A stretch of DNA of 64,000 bases from Paramecium octaurelia. Its lineage: Eukaryota > Ciliophora > Oligohymenophorea > Peniculida > Parameciidae. This document shows positions 1 through 13,348 of this stretch, in pieces (the stretch's first letter is position 1; every line of letters begins with the position of its first letter). A model generated the notes under the pieces. It saw only the letters and a program-made list of their open reading frames with translations. It searched no databases and was not told the DNA's origin. A program made the translations under genes and the position numbers. Location: NCBI GenBank assembly GCA_905182995.1, contig CAJJDP010000034.1, positions 248,001 through 312,000 of the forward strand, given 5' to 3'.

Positions 1-1
1 A

Positions 2-917
2 AATGAATACAAAAACGGAAGATGGATTATTTTAGATGAAAATTTCGGAAGGTTGCAAATACTACTCTAATTTTATCAGTCTTTGTTAGGTTACTTGGAG
101 TGGATAATACAGTAAAGGAATAAGATTTGGAAGATGGGAAATCTATTTTAAGGATTAAATTATGTATTTTCAGAGATTTTAATATAAGTGGAGGAGGAAT
201 CTACGATTATAATGGCATAAAGTAGGGCCAATGGGTTGAGTTACATTCTCAGTTTTGGGAGTAAGATTTATTGATAATTAGTTAATAATGCATCAGATTT
301 AAGGGAGAGTATTCGGATGGAAGAAAACAAGGATATTGGGAGACATTATAGTAGAATTAAAGAATGTAGAATCAAATATTATTAAATTTAGTGGAGGAGG
401 ATATTATGATTTAGATGGAATGAAGCAAGGTAAATGGATCCAGTTGCATCAAAAATTTTTGAAGTACTTGTTTAATGCTTAAGAAAAGGTAGAATCTATT
501 TTTTATTGGGGATTATGTGGATTCAAGAAAAAGTGGAAAATGGGATGCCATATTAGATCAGAGATTAATGTTAATTTATTTTACATATTAGAGGGTGTGG
601 TTTGTATGAGGATAATGGATAGAAAATAGGATATTGGATAGATTTACATGAGCCTTATATGAAGTACAGAATAGTAATTGATCATAGCTCTTGCATTAGT
701 TATTTGGGGAAGTACAATGATGGAAAGAAGTATGGAAAATGGAAGACCTTTTTTTAATATCAGCAGATGTATAGGAGGTTGATTATTCACATATAGCGAA
801 GGAGGGTATTATGATGAAAATGGATACAAAAGTGGAAAATGGATAGAATTGGATGGGAATTAAAACAATTATAGATTGACTAAGGAGACAGAATATAAGG
901 ATGATATAAGGTAGTGA
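2..917 (+). CDS. GGGxYDxxGxKxGxW repeat protein, 3' part only
   Basis: This is the C-terminal part of a gene that begins before the window. Read with TAR=Gln it alternates two related motifs: GGGxYDxxGxKxGxWxEL (near 191, 399, 597 and 800) and GxYxDGxKxGxW (near 320, 505 and 700). Together they form units of about 65-70 residues. Each unit carries a tiny intron, for example 261-281 (gtaag...ttag). The frame ends at TGA 915-917. The motif resembles the MORN/YwqK class of short aromatic-glycine repeats, but I do not recognise a named family and give no function. A second gene with the same repeats lies near the other end of the window on the opposite strand. Exon ends upstream of 400 are approximate. 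Confidence 0.75.
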
Positions 918-1041
918 AGTTGAATTATTTGTTATAAAATATACATAATATTTACAATTTTGAGTTTCTTTTAAATAGTATTGAGGTTTGAACAAATTTA
1001 TATATAATTGGTATGAGTAATTGATTAATAAATTAAAATAA

Positions 1042-4000
1042 ATGGGGAACACCCAAGGGACACCAAGTGATTTGGACTCATTTAGGAAATATGCTGGACT
1101 AACGATCAAGCATGTTATGATGCTGAGGTACGAGTTTTATAATAGGGATAGGGAACGGTTGGAGATGTTATCGGAGGCGGATTTAAGTATTACAAAGGAT
1201 GCATTTTCGTTGGCGATGAAGACAAAGGAGGAGGAGACTGAAAGGGTATAAGTAATATATATAATAAAGATATTTCGTATATTTGATTTGAGCAGTTCAG
1301 GTAAAATAGAAACATTAGAGTTTGTGTGTGCGTTGTCATTGATGGCCTATGCAAATCTAAGGGTATGTAATAATGATGAGATAGGAAAAATGTGATTTAA
1401 TGTTTGGGTTATATGACTTTGATCGAAATAGAACGATGAATAAATAGGAGTTGATCATATTGATAAAAACAGTTCTAACAACAGTGAATGCGATATCGTC
1501 GAAAGGAGAGTGTTCAATATAAGAGGCAGTTGGGATAGCGTAGGTGATTTTGGATCGATATGACACGAATGGAGATGCCTCAATATCAGCAAAAGAGTTC
1601 TACAGTTTCGTTTCCAAAGATCCTGATATAGTGAAAATGTTATTAAGCTACGGGTTAATATCAATACAGGATTTGAGATTCAATTTTGGTGAGCCATAGA
1701 ATAATGAGTTACCAGTGCCTGAGGCAGACAGCGATTTAGAGAATGAAATATATAAGAGCAGGATAATCAAGACAGCAGAGGATGAAGGAGTGGCTTTGGG
1801 GATAGAGACTTAGATGAAAGGTAATGGAATAGAATAACTGGCTTGGTATTAATAATTAGCAAAGGATAATATGATTATGGATCCAGACGATCCTGAAGAT
1901 GTAAATGGGAATCCACCAAATGCAACTTTGGAGATAGATCATGTCTATGGATTTAGATGTTTTGATACTAGAAACAATATCAAATATTCAACCGAGAATG
2001 AATTGCTGTATCACACAGGTAGTTTAGTGATCAAAGACGGAGAGAAGTAGGACTTCTTTATGGAACACACTGACGATGTAACATGCTTAGATGTATGGGA
2101 ACATTTGGTGGCAACTGGATAGATGGGGTCAAAGCCATCCATATTTGTATGGGATTCAAGGTCTATGGAATTGAGAGCAGTATTTAGAGGAGTGTTAACA
2201 GTTGGAGTAAGTAATCTCTGTATATCGAATGATGGAAGGAAGTTGGCAGCAGTTGGAATGGATGAAGACCAATGTGTTGTTGTCTATGATATAGAAAAAG
2301 GGTCTTAAACCAGGATGAATGGGAGAAAGGATGAGTCTTTGTTGGCTAATGGAAAAGGTCCTATTGTTGAGATATTTGATATCAAATTTGAGAAATCTGA
2401 TAAATAGATCGTGATTGCATGTATGGGAGAGGTGAATTTTGTTACTTATGATAACAATGTGTTAAGAGTAGTTAAGGGGATGTGGGATTCTAAATATTGT
2501 TCCTATTAAGCCATTTTATCGATTGGATTGTTGGAGAATGCAGTGGTGGTAGGATCATTTAAAGGTTATTTGCTCTTATGGAGAGTGGGTAGAACTACCA
2601 TGGCTATTCCTGATGCTCATAAGGGACCCATTACTACCATTCATACTTGCAGTAAGAAGATTATGATCCTGACTGGAGGAAAAGATGGTTAAATCGGATG
2701 GTGGGACCACAATCTGAAGAAGATTAGAGCTTTCAATCTGGCCAATTAGAAAGATCTTTTATTAAACAATATCAAAATTACTGCTTTGTATGAGAATGTG
2801 GATTAAACTGCTATTTTGATAGGAACTAGAGGAGGGTAGATTTTGGAACTTAAAAATAGTGAATTGAAAGTAAGAGTAAATTCACATTTTGATGGCAAAT
2901 TGGAAGCATTAGTGTGTCATCCTACAAAAGAGTTATTTTACACTTCTGGCGAGGATCAGATGTTGATGTTATGGGATCTGAGTACTAAAGAATTGAAGGA
3001 AAAAAAGAAATTTGATTATTGTATTAAGACTCTAGATGTCAATGATAGGTATTTGGTTGGTGGATGTGGTAATGGTAATGTTTTATTGTTGGAGCCTTAC
3101 AAATTAACGCTATTGTAAGATTTCAAAGATAGAGATAGTGAAATTACATGTATCAGAATAGTGGATGAATATTTAATTGCATTCTACTCATCACCATATT
3201 ATGAATTCTTTGTTTATAGTATCAGGTAGAAGTTTAAGAAACTGTTATCCATTCCAGGCAGACCTGGTAATTGCACATCTATTGATTATTCAATCACCAA
3301 AAGGATTTTAGTCACTTTTGACAATCAACAATTATGGTGTATTGATTTGGATCAAAGATAATTGATCAAATACAAAGAGGATGATTGGAAATCCTTTACT
3401 TCTATTTATGGATGGTAGATAAAAGGAGCTTGGCCACAGAAGACTGATGGAACAGAAATAATTACTGCTGATAGAGATAGCACAAAATCAGTCCTAGCTA
3501 TTGGAGACAAATATGGATAGATAAAACTATACAAGTATCCTGCTTACAAATTGAACTGCAGTTTCTATCGCTATTTGGGACATAGTGGTAGAATCAGTAA
3601 ACTAAGATTCTCATTTAATGATAAATGTCTCATCAGTCTTGGAGAGAACGAGAAAAGCATAATTCAATGGAATTTTCAGGTCGAACAGAATGTCGTGGAG
3701 AGAAGTAGTACAGCTCATTCAAGGAATCGAAGTGCCTTCAAATCAGAATTAGATTAGTTTGATGATCAGATGGATGGAAATGATAACTAAAAGACTAACA
3801 AGCCATTTCTAGATTAAATCAAGATGGATGAGGCTGAAGAGGAATCAATGAAGTTGCCTGTTAATTATCTAAATTTGCGATACATCTTTGGAGTATCCAC
3901 CAGTTATAAAGGGAACACTCTATATCAATAATTGAAATATGCTGGCCAACAAAAAATAGTTTATCCGATTGGTTGCATATGTGTGATATTGGACACCAAA

Positions 4001-7000
4001 ATTGATTAGACTGCACCATATCGTAAACAGAATTTCTATTATGGACATAAACAACTGATCTTATGTTTGAGTGTACATCCAAAAAGTCAGATAATAGCAA
4101 CTGGGTCAGTAGGGGATGAAATCAATTTATGGGATGTGGACACACGTTAGACACTAGTTTAAATTAGAGGATATCATAAAAATGGGATTAAGAATTTGAA
4201 GTTTAGTGTTGATGGCACATTGCTATTGACTTGTGGTTCTGATCAATTTAACTCTATTTGTGTATATGATTGGTAAGCAAACAGAATCATTTGTAATTCA
4301 AAAGTAGATAAGTCACCCTTAACTGATTGTTGTTTTTTGGGTAATCCAAAAGTCATTTAATTTGTAACTGTGGGTAAGTACATGAGAGTCTGGGAAATTA
4401 AGGGGAGAAACCTGTCTTTTGATCAATTTCCAGGGTAATTAAGTGCAGTTACTTTTGCTTTCAACAGTGAATTGGTATGTGCTAATGACTAAGGAGAGTT
4501 AATGGTAATTAAGAATAAGCAGACCAACAGAATTCTGGGTCACTCAGGTAGAGTGAATGTACTAATAGCAGTAAAGTAGAATTTGTATTCTGGTGGAGAT
4601 GATGGTAAGATTATTTTGTGGCATTCCATCTAGAATTAATTATAGTAGATCTAGTAATTCATGGAAACCCAAACTCCTCCCTTATTATCGATGGATATAA
4701 GGAATGATAACATAGTGTTTTTAACAAGCACTTGTGATATAAAGGAATTGGTGATCACTGCCCAGATACATTCTATTGACATCATTAAAGGGCATGGTGA
4801 TGAAGTCAAGGGATTAGCAGTTTCTAAATACAAGGTCTATACTTGCAGTAGCGATAGAACAATTAAGGTGTGGGATATCCGTAACAGAGTTTGCTCTTTG
4901 AATAGTGAGCCATATCAATTTCAGTTGAGATCCATTGATGTTTATAACAATTTAATAGTGTGTGGAGATTCAAAAGGATTTTTATACTTGTTAGATGAGA
5001 AGCTCTCACCTTTGTGTAGTGCGTCAACCAATTTCAATTTGAAATAAAAGACTATAGCTTATGAGATATCTCGAGTTAAGTTTGATCCAAAAGGAAGGAG
5101 AGTATGTGTTGGAGCTTAAGGTGGTCCATCCCATGTTGAAATTTGGACAATAAGTTAAGCTGATAACAATTACAAATTCGATAAAGAGAAGTAGATTATT
5201 AATTGTGGTTTTACAGGAGGCATTCTGTAAATGGATTGGTCTGAAGATGGCACTCATATTTTGGCATCTTCTACAAATTATGAATTGAAATGCATATCAC
5301 TTCCTAAATAACGTGATGTTTAGTATAATTACGACATAAAATGGCAGACTTGGTCTTGTATTTATGGTCCTGGATTACAGTATATTTATCCAAATAATCC
5401 TGGAGAGGATATAACATCAGTTTGGTTGCATAAAACCAAGGAGGTGAAAAGTGAGGCTGGTAATGTTAAGGAATTCATTTTTGTGACTGGCGATCAATTT
5501 GGCAATATCTCTTTGTTTCAACATCCAATCACAGGCAGATGTTGCAGAACGTACAAAGGACATAGTGGACCTATAAATTGGATTTAGTTTTGCATGGAGA
5601 CTGAAGCCAAATAATATGCCATTTCAATAGGTCAGAAGGCAATCATGGTTTGGTAATTGGAAATAGACGAACCAACATTTTTGGATCCAGAAACAGAGAA
5701 ATTATTGGGAATCAATGTTTAAGTATAGAAGAAGACTGGATTGGAGAAGTATGGAATTCCTCAATAATAATAAGTCAAAGACGAAGATTTTGTGGATAAG
5801 ATTTCTCTTAAACCTTGGGCTTCCAACATTAAGGAGCCTTCTTCTTACTACAAGGATCCAATAAATTAGAATACGCCACCCTTAATAGATCTGGAATTGG
5901 AACATGCATTTGGTTATAGAGGAAACGATTGCAAAAACAATATTAGGTTCTTGAAGTCTGGTAATGTTGTCTATCATTCTGCTTCATTGGGCATAGTTTT
6001 GGATATGAGTGTAAATTAGCAGAAGATATTCAATATGCATGAGGATGATATTATATCCATGGACTTACACCAGGATGGCATAAGAGTGGCAACTGGAGAA
6101 ATAAATTCAGGAGTCATCTATGTATGGGATAGCAATACTCTGTAACCATTATGCAAATTTACTTAATTAAGTAAGGGTATAAAATCACTTAATTTCTCAC
6201 CATTTAATCAACTGGTTGCAGTGGCCATGGATGAATTCACGACTATTGCTATTTTCGAAATTAATACGAAGAGTGAGACTGGCGGTTCTTTGTCATTCAA
6301 ATATTAATCAGGAAGATAAGTCATTAATGAAATTAAATGGATGAATGAAACTACTTTCTACACCATTGGTCCCTACCATTTTAAGGAATGGGTCTTCTCC
6401 TCTTAAATGGTAATATCCAAAATCCCCTTGCAAGACAAACTGATCTTGAATACATTCTTAATCGATGATGAGGATATTTATCTTGCAGATAATAGAGGAA
6501 AGGTTTTGATCTATTAGAAAAAGGTGTTGCAACACACACTTGAACATCACACTTAACAAGTGGACGCCCTCTTTAAAACTAAGGAGTATCTGATCACAGG
6601 AGGGAAGGATTAACTTATAACGATCTATGATGCCAAATAAGTAAAGGAAGAATTCTTAATCTAATTCAAATTGCTAGACTTAATTAAGTTAGCATTCTAA
6701 CCAAATATTAAAAGTGTTTGTTTTTTTGAGGATAAGTTAGTTGTGGGAACTGTGGGATGTGAGATTTGGGAGTTAAGTATGAAAGATGCCAAGATCACTA
6801 GTCAAACTAAATTCACACCCAAGATTATGATGAAAGGACATTATGCACCCTAAATCTAGAGTGAATTATGGGGATTGGCTATTGAAGGAGACTTTGTCTA
6901 TTCTTGCGGAGATGATGCAACTCTCAGACAATGGAGTGTATCTCAAAGGAAATAGACTCTATTCATTAGGACTGTCTAAGACTCCAATTTTGTGGATATT

Positions 7001-7773
7001 AAACCAGATGAAAATGGAGTTTATCCTGATAGTGTTAGAGGACGTTCTATTGCTGTTAATTAGGATTTCATTGTTGTAGGGTTCAAAGATGGAGGAGTCA
7101 GAGTTTACGATAGGGAATTGAAATAAAAGAGCTATTTCAAAGTAGCCAAGGATTGGATCTCAGATATTAAATTTTCACCCAATAATGAATACATTGCATT
7201 TGGATCACATGACAATTGCATCTACATTTATAGGTTACCAGAATTTGTAGTTCATTTGAAACCACTCAGAAAACACAGTTCATTCATCAAGAACATTGAT
7301 TTCAGTGTGGACAGCACCAAATTGATATCCACATGTGGTAATTATGATCTGATCTTTTGGGATATCATCACTGGTAAGTAGATGCCTCAAGGTCGTAATA
7401 TCTTGAGAGATGAAAAATGGGCCACTTGGACCAATACTCTTGGATGGCCAGTCTAAGGCATCTGGAAGGATGATTATAATGGTTAAGAGATCAATTGTGT
7501 TTGTAGATCCACTTCCACTTTTGCTCCCAAATAGCCCGACAATTATTATTTATTGGCTGTAGGCAATGACTTTAACGAAGTGCTCTTATATAGGTATTGA
7601 GTTCATTGATATGTAGATATCCATGTATAAATAAGAAATCTGAACCAGTTTAAAGAAGAGGTCATTCCTCCCCGATCTCACAGGTGAAGTTCACTTAGGA
7701 TGATCAATATTTGGTGACTATGGGAGGGGAAGACATGACCATACTTTTGTGGAGAGTCATAAAAAAGTTATGA
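1042..7773 (+). CDS. EF-hand protein with three EML-type WD40 units (EML5/6-like)
   Basis: This gene encodes about 2,220 residues. Introns lie at 1246-1269, 1363-1384 and 7594-7616, and removing them gives exactly 2,221 codons. The start is the first ATG after a short AT-rich gap, and the next residues read MGNTQGTPSDLDSF. Residues about 70-200 hold EF-hand loops; the third (DTNGDASISAKE) is canonical. The rest is WD40 sequence built as three echinoderm microtubule-associated-protein (EML) units, each opened by a HELP-like segment: VYGFRCFDTRNNI near residue 290, a weaker one near 930, and HAFGYRGNDCKNNI near 1,610. EML proteins bind microtubules through tandem propellers. Three units is the EML5/EML6 layout, and the N-terminal EF-hands add a likely calcium input. 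No break is visible. Confidence 0.9.
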
Positions 7774-7791
7774 AATTTATATTCATAATTA

Positions 7792-8044
7792 TCATTCATT
7801 GTCTTAAACATCATCCTCCTCTTCTTCCTCTGGGTTCTTCTTGACCTTCTTCACACCTTCCGCTCCCTATGTGTCTACTATTGAATAATCCTCAATTTTT
7901 AATACTTAAGTCCTTCATCCTCTCCTGAATCATTCCTTGAGCCTTCTTCAATTCGTCCATCAATTGCACTACACTCGCATACTGATATTCTTCGTTTGCT
8001 ATTTCAACTCCGCCTTTGTTAATTGTTACTTTTATCAATGACAT
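7792..8044 (-). CDS. small acidic-tailed protein, unknown
   Basis: This small gene encodes 74 residues with one 28-nt intron (7878-7905). It starts MSLIKVTINKGGVEIANEEY, continues with a short helix (VVQLMDELKKAQGMIQERMK), and ends in a run of Glu/Asp. It is convergent with the EML gene, with only 18 bp between stops. A short beta-like start, a helix and an acidic tail recall KEOPS subunit GON7, but with so little sequence that is only a guess. It was recovered only with the ciliate code. Confidence 0.65.
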
Positions 8045-8112
8045 TTTGTATATTTATATTATAATTAATATTCCTTGATTTGATTTATTAAAATAATTTA
8101 TTATTTTTACCA

Positions 8113-8580
8113 ATGGATTAGTAAGATTATCACAAGATTGACCCCACCATCATTGAAGACCCAATGTTGGATGATGGCTACACTAGGTATGCGCCTTGAA
8201 GTTATCATTAAACTAGAAAATTCGGTGCCTACAAACCCAAATTCCATGGAACAACTCCAGGCTATTACCCATTTGAATGCATCGATTACTTTTACGTTGT
8301 GTTGATGACCCTCTTTACTTGGGGAATTTGTTTGCCCATATGGTACGGCTTAATTGAAGCAGGTAAGCCACTTAAATATCTAATAATAGCCAAGGGAAAT
8401 TCGAAATAGTATGCAATTGTGTGTGCAGTGGTCTTTGTAGGATTCTATGTTGTTCAAGCCTTGGCTACATACTATGGCGGTAGAATGAAGAAGGTCATTG
8501 AAAATCAAATGATCGAGGATAAATTAAAAGAGATGCAACAAAAGGAACTTGAGAAGTAAAAACTTCTAGCAGCAATTTGA
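8113..8580 (+). CDS. small two-helix membrane protein
   Basis: This gene encodes 145 residues with one intron (8187-8216, 30 nt). Two hydrophobic stretches are visible: YFYVVLMTLFTWGICLPIW near residue 45-65 and YAIVCAVVFVGFYVVQALA near 90-110. They are followed by a charged C-terminal helix (KLKEMQQKELEKQKLL). The predicted form is a hairpin membrane protein with a cytosolic coiled tail. It is divergent from the small gene at 7792-8044, with 68 bp between the starts. I do not recognise a family. Confidence 0.8.
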
Positions 8581-8690
8581 ATATTAATTATATTACAAAC
8601 GATATTCATTGTCTATTACATTTGTTGAGAACCCTGGTAAAACACGTTAATCCCGTTGATTAATCTTTATTATATGTTTTATTAATAATT

Positions 8691-9662
8691 ATGTTTTATT
8701 AACAATTCAAAGAATACCCCAAAAATTCACATAGGGAAAAGACTCAATAAGAGCGTAAGACTATCAAATCAATGGATTGGAATTGTAATGGGAGCTATTT
8801 GGCTACGTCAAGCGATTCCACTATTAAAATTTGGTCCTTTGATGGAAACAACATCAAGAGATCAACCGATCTAAAGCAAGGTTCAGAACAATTGGAGAAG
8901 TTGTTATTTCATCCAACACAACCAGACATAATAGCATCTATTACTAAAGAGTACGTGAAGATTTGGGATATTCGCACAAAATAGAGTGTAAGACAGGAGA
9001 AGAAGGAATAAATGGGTATTGCCTGTTGGAGCCCTAATGGCAACGAATTGGCAGTGGGCACTAAATAGAATAAGGAAACACAGATACTGTTTTTAGACAT
9101 GTAAGGAGGAGAGAGATAAATAATGTATTAGCCAAAAGATAAGGATAAGAATTTCGAATTAAAGAACATTATGTATGACAAAGATGTGTTTGTTGCAGTT
9201 GGTTAATAGAATGGAGTTGGGATGATTTAATTTATGGATGTCAACAATCCTTAATTGCCTCCTCTTCATTAGATGGAAGCTCATAGAGCTGGAATTACTT
9301 AGTGCAAATTCAGCAAGGATGGCTAGCATATGTATACTGGTGCCTAAGATTCCCTGATTATATTGTGGCAATTACCAGATTTATTGTGTGCAGGATAATT
9401 GATGACCGTGGAATCAGAGATCAGATCGATGTCTGTTTTTGACAGTAAATACATAGCAGCTATTGGTTTGGAAGAATAGGCATACATCTATTAGGTGGAC
9501 AGATGTTTGGCTGGTAAGACAGATCATATAGATTCCATTAAATTAGAAGGATAGCCATCTGATCTTTGTTTCCATCCTAACAAATTCATTTTGGCAATCG
9601 TCTGTCAGGACAAGAACAAATAGGAGAGTGTGATACATTTATATGGTAATTTGGGTGCTTGA
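8691..9662 (+). CDS. THOC3: WD40 protein, THO complex subunit 3-like (THOC3/TEX1)
   Basis: This intronless gene encodes 323 residues. WD40 repeats run the whole length, and their order and wording fit THOC3: SMDWNCNGSYLATSSDSTIK, then FHPTQPDIIASI, VKIWDIRTK, ACWSPNGNELAVGTK, a central less regular repeat, AHRAGITQCKFSKDG, and a final FHPNKFILAIVC. The THO complex couples transcription to mRNA export in the nucleus. The ATG at 8691 is preferred over one at 8674, which is in another frame. The stop lies 59 bp from the stop of the convergent kinase gene. A generic WD40 protein remains the alternative. Confidence 0.75.
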
Positions 9663-9721
9663 TTATATATATGGTATATTAATTGATATGTAGATATTAG
9701 AATGTGAATTTGAAGATAATA

Positions 9722-11972
9722 TCATTTCTTTTTTGATTTACGCTTTTCCAAAAATTTTTTCATCCAAATATGCTCTTTCACTTGTTTAAGTGAAAATCTT
9801 TTCATTGGATCTACTTCTAACAATCCAGCTATGAGTTCCTTCACATCATCATTTATACACTGCCAGAACTCATCTTAAATATCATAGTTGCCATTTATGA
9901 TATTCTCTTTGATTTCCAATGGTATTTCTGAATAGAAAGGAGGGTAGCCACATAACATAAAATACAGAACTCCTCCCAAGGCAAAGTTATCGATTTTAGA
10001 TGTCAATTCTTTACACTATTGATATACCTCAGGTGCAATATAATTCATGGTCCCACACTCAAACTTCTCTTTCCTCTCATTCAAAGTGGATAAATAATTG
10101 GCAAATCCGAAATCAATTATCTTCACCTACTTGATCGTGTTCTGATTCAGCACTATCATAATGTTCTCCGGCTTAATGTCTCGATGCACAATTCCCATTG
10201 AATCTATACACTGCAAGGCTTCAATCAGCTAAGACAACACTAGGGCAGCCTCCTCTTCAGCTAGGTACTTCCTCTCCTCCACATAATCATAGAGGTCTCC
10301 ATCCTTTATCAATTCTGTAACTAAATAGATGTGACTTCTATTCTCAAAACTCTCCACCAATCTTACAATATATGGATGATTTATCAATTTCATGATATCC
10401 ACCTCATGCTTTATTGCCTCCACTTAATTTTATGAAATCTATTGTTTATTGATGATCTTCAATGCATACGTCTCCTTTGTCAACTTGTCCTAACATTAAT
10501 AGACGATAGATGACTGACCCTGTCCAATCTTCTCCAAAATGGAATACTTTTTGCTTATCTCCCCACTGCAATAATACTAGAATAATTACTTATTATAAGC
10601 TTGCAATGCATTCGACCACAATCTAAATTACTTATCATCAGAACATTCATAACTCTTACTGTTATATTACTTCCCAACATGAAGTATTTTGAATCCATAT
10701 TTCTAAACTTATTAGTCCACCTTTTCCTCGATTATCAAACCCTACAAACAAATTACTTTTGAAGGCTTTTCTCCTTTTTTACGAAATTCTAATAGCACAT
10801 GTGGATAAAGTTCGCAATATTTCTATTTTATTTCTTTTTTCTTTGAAATTCTATATAAGTCTCCTGACGTTATCAATATTCTATTTTGTATTCATCGCAT
10901 TATTACAGTTATTTATAGTTGGGTTATTTATCTGTGACCCCCCAAATGTTATAGTTAAATGCTGTATAAAGTGGTTGGATTAAATTGGGATGTTTTGCAA
11001 TAAATGCCTAGAATTCTTGCAACGTCAATAACTAATCATGCTTGTTCTTATACACTAAGTCTACATATTTCTTAATCAATAAACTTTAATTGACACACAT
11101 CTCAATCTTTTAACCATCAACCTGATTTATTTTATCACTATATACTTAAGCTGTTATCAATAATCCAAATCGCTTTTAAGGAGTACCATTCTCTTAGATC
11201 ATGCTATCTTACACAAAAAGGGCATCAGATTACTTAGAAAAACAACTCTATAACCCTTCCGAGATTATTTTATGTGAACTCTCGAATTGCTGCTCTGAAA
11301 TATTCTAGCTCTACTTTCTAAGTTGTTAAACTTATTCATTATTCAGATGTATAACATACCTGACTATTCCAAGATGTCTGCACTATTCTTATACTTTCGA
11401 TGCCGATGCTTACGTCGATTACCAAAATCATCTATAATCAAAGATTCATCTAAAAATAGCTAGTCTTCACATATCTTCTTCAATTCGTATTGAGGATAGT
11501 TCTGCATCTATTTCTATCTAACACCTAACATACCATTTATAAAAAGTCACTCTTTGCTATGACCTTCTAGTTCTGCAAATCGTAAAGCTGAAACAAATTC
11601 ACAATTCGCTATTCATCTGAACACTTAATGTACATCTCCATTCCTGCCAAAAACTCATCAAAATTCATGTAATCCTCTTGCTTGTTCGTGAACTTATTGA
11701 AGATTTGTTCTCCCCAAAATCCCTACATTAATAATCTATATGCTACAAACTATTATTTAGAAAAAGGTATTGAATGTATCTCTACTTAACAATAAGTTAC
11801 TCTATCTGGAAGCAAGGTCTTTGAAAATAAGAATCAGCATATCCAGTTCAAAATCATCAACTACACTCTAATTTCAATGTTTACATTTCCCCATGTATTT
11901 TTGAGCGATCAATTTATGAGTATTGCTTTTCTTTGGTTTTCTTTGAATTCCACACTTTAATGCACCTCCCAT
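9722..11972 (-). CDS. EF-hand / PH / Ser-Thr kinase, CDPK7-like layout
   Basis: This gene encodes 707 residues. Introns lie at 10881-10906, 11331-11359, 11514-11533, 11723-11750 and 11861-11884, and the exon sum is exactly 708 codons. The N terminus is MGGALKCG, a likely N-myristoylation site. Residues about 60-150 resemble a calcineurin-B/recoverin EF-hand module, but the readable loop (DLQNQKVIAKSD) is degenerate. A PH domain (GDLYRISKKKEIKQKYCEL to FRLWSNALQAYN) covers about 320-430. The C-terminal kinase has GQGQSSIVY, HRDIKPENIM, DFG and APE. EF-hand, then PH, then kinase is the order described for apicomplexan CDPK7. The 26-nt intron at 10881 is what joins the EF-hand and PH parts; without it they would look like two genes. 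Confidence 0.85.
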
Positions 11973-12128
11973 GAGTTAATAAATAATCAATAATTATTTT
12001 TACCGTAATTTTAAACTCAAACCAAAAATCATTCAACTTAAGACACTCCTAGAATAATCAAATATAAAAACTAATAATTTCACTGTTACACCCAATTTTA
12101 ATATTTAAGAACAAGGAACACTCAATTT

Positions 12129-12467
12129 ATGAAGATATGCCTTCTTATTTTTATAAACATAATTCATTCCTTATCAGATTTAGATGTCAACCAATATCCC
12201 AATTCATCTTAGAAGATTTAATCTTAATTTTATTCTCCCTATTGTGTTGCTATTTATGACTTATTTCTTCATAGAATAATGATAAATATATTAGTAAAAG
12301 ATTATTTGATCCAGACTTTCCTTTCCTTCTGCTTATAGAATTTAATAATATTCTTATAGACTTTATTTCCGTCGTCTAATTGTCAATGTTCCTGCTAATA
12401 CTCAAATGAAAGGTTATGCAGTATGATATTAAATATTAAATTAAAAGTGTTTACCATTAATTCTTGA
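12129..12467 (+). CDS. possible small secreted ORF
   Basis: An open frame of 112 codons starts MKICLLIFINIIHSLSDLD, which looks like a signal peptide. It later has a Cys cluster (SNCQCSCQ) near the C terminus. No intron is needed, but the middle is low-complexity and other frames are also open, so it may be chance. It lies in the gap between the kinase and the coiled-coil gene. Confidence 0.25.
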
Positions 12468-12498
12468 ATTACTTAAATTAAATTAATTTAACTGTCAT

Positions 12499-13316
12499 AT
12501 GAACAAGTTAGTTGTATAACAAGTTAAGAGTATTTTCAATAGTCTTCCTAATAAAGATTTGGATAAACTGCTAAATTTGTTGCTTGCTGCAGGAATTACA
12601 AAAAATTAAAAATAAGTTGGTTATAAATGTGTTGAATGTAGTATTATGTAAGAATAATCAAATAAATAAAAAGGTTCAAAGGCATAAACGCCAGCGGTTT
12701 TGGGAGAGACGAAGCTGAAGCTATTCATATTTGTTTAAAGAATTTTATTGATCAGATGTTAGAGGAAGAAGGACATCTATCATTCATAAGAAATATTTTA
12801 AGAGATCTCAAACAATTAGATTTTTAGGAATAAGATATCGATTAATTGTAACAGAAAATAGGCAATATTTCAATTATCCAAAATAACCAAAATTATTAGA
12901 CAGTAGATAGTTTATTGAATGGAGAAAATGAATAAATTTTAGGATAAATTGTTGATAACAAACCTAAAAAGTTTGAAACCTTATCGGACAACAATAATAA
13001 AGAGAACATTTAAAATTAATATTTGAAATGTTGTACTCATGAATAAGAATTGAAGAAGGAAAAAATGAGGGTCGAACATTTGGAATTAAGAATAAAATTA
13101 ATTTTAGAAGAAAATAGAATTTTGAAATCACTTCTTAATGAAAAGAAAGAAAGTGCAAGACAAGAAAGCAATAGAGAAGGTGACACCAAAAGGATTCGGT
13201 AATAAGCTAGATCCAGCAGTGTAAAAATGAGTAAAATTTAGTAAGTAAATGGAGTGCCCAAATTAAATTTAGATGCACTTCCGACCTATATTGGCAAATA
13301 GAAAACATTATTTTGA
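12499..13316 (+). CDS. coiled-coil protein, unknown
   Basis: This gene encodes 263 residues with one intron (12648-12673, 26 nt, AAG acceptor). The first 60 residues form a helical head (FNSLPNKDLDKLLNLLLAAG). They are followed by a Gln/Asn-rich middle and a heptad-like helix at about 170-215 (ELKKEKMRVEHLELRIKL). It ends 33 bp from the convergent TTLL3-type gene. No family recognised. Confidence 0.75.
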
Positions 13317-13348
13317 TGATTTTTTTCTATCTAATTAGTTTTATTGAT

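Noticed and set aside
10759-10983. A 74-residue hydrophobic + strand ORF
   Set aside because: It lies antisense to the EF-hand/PH junction of the kinase gene, which has a proven-by-frame intron there.
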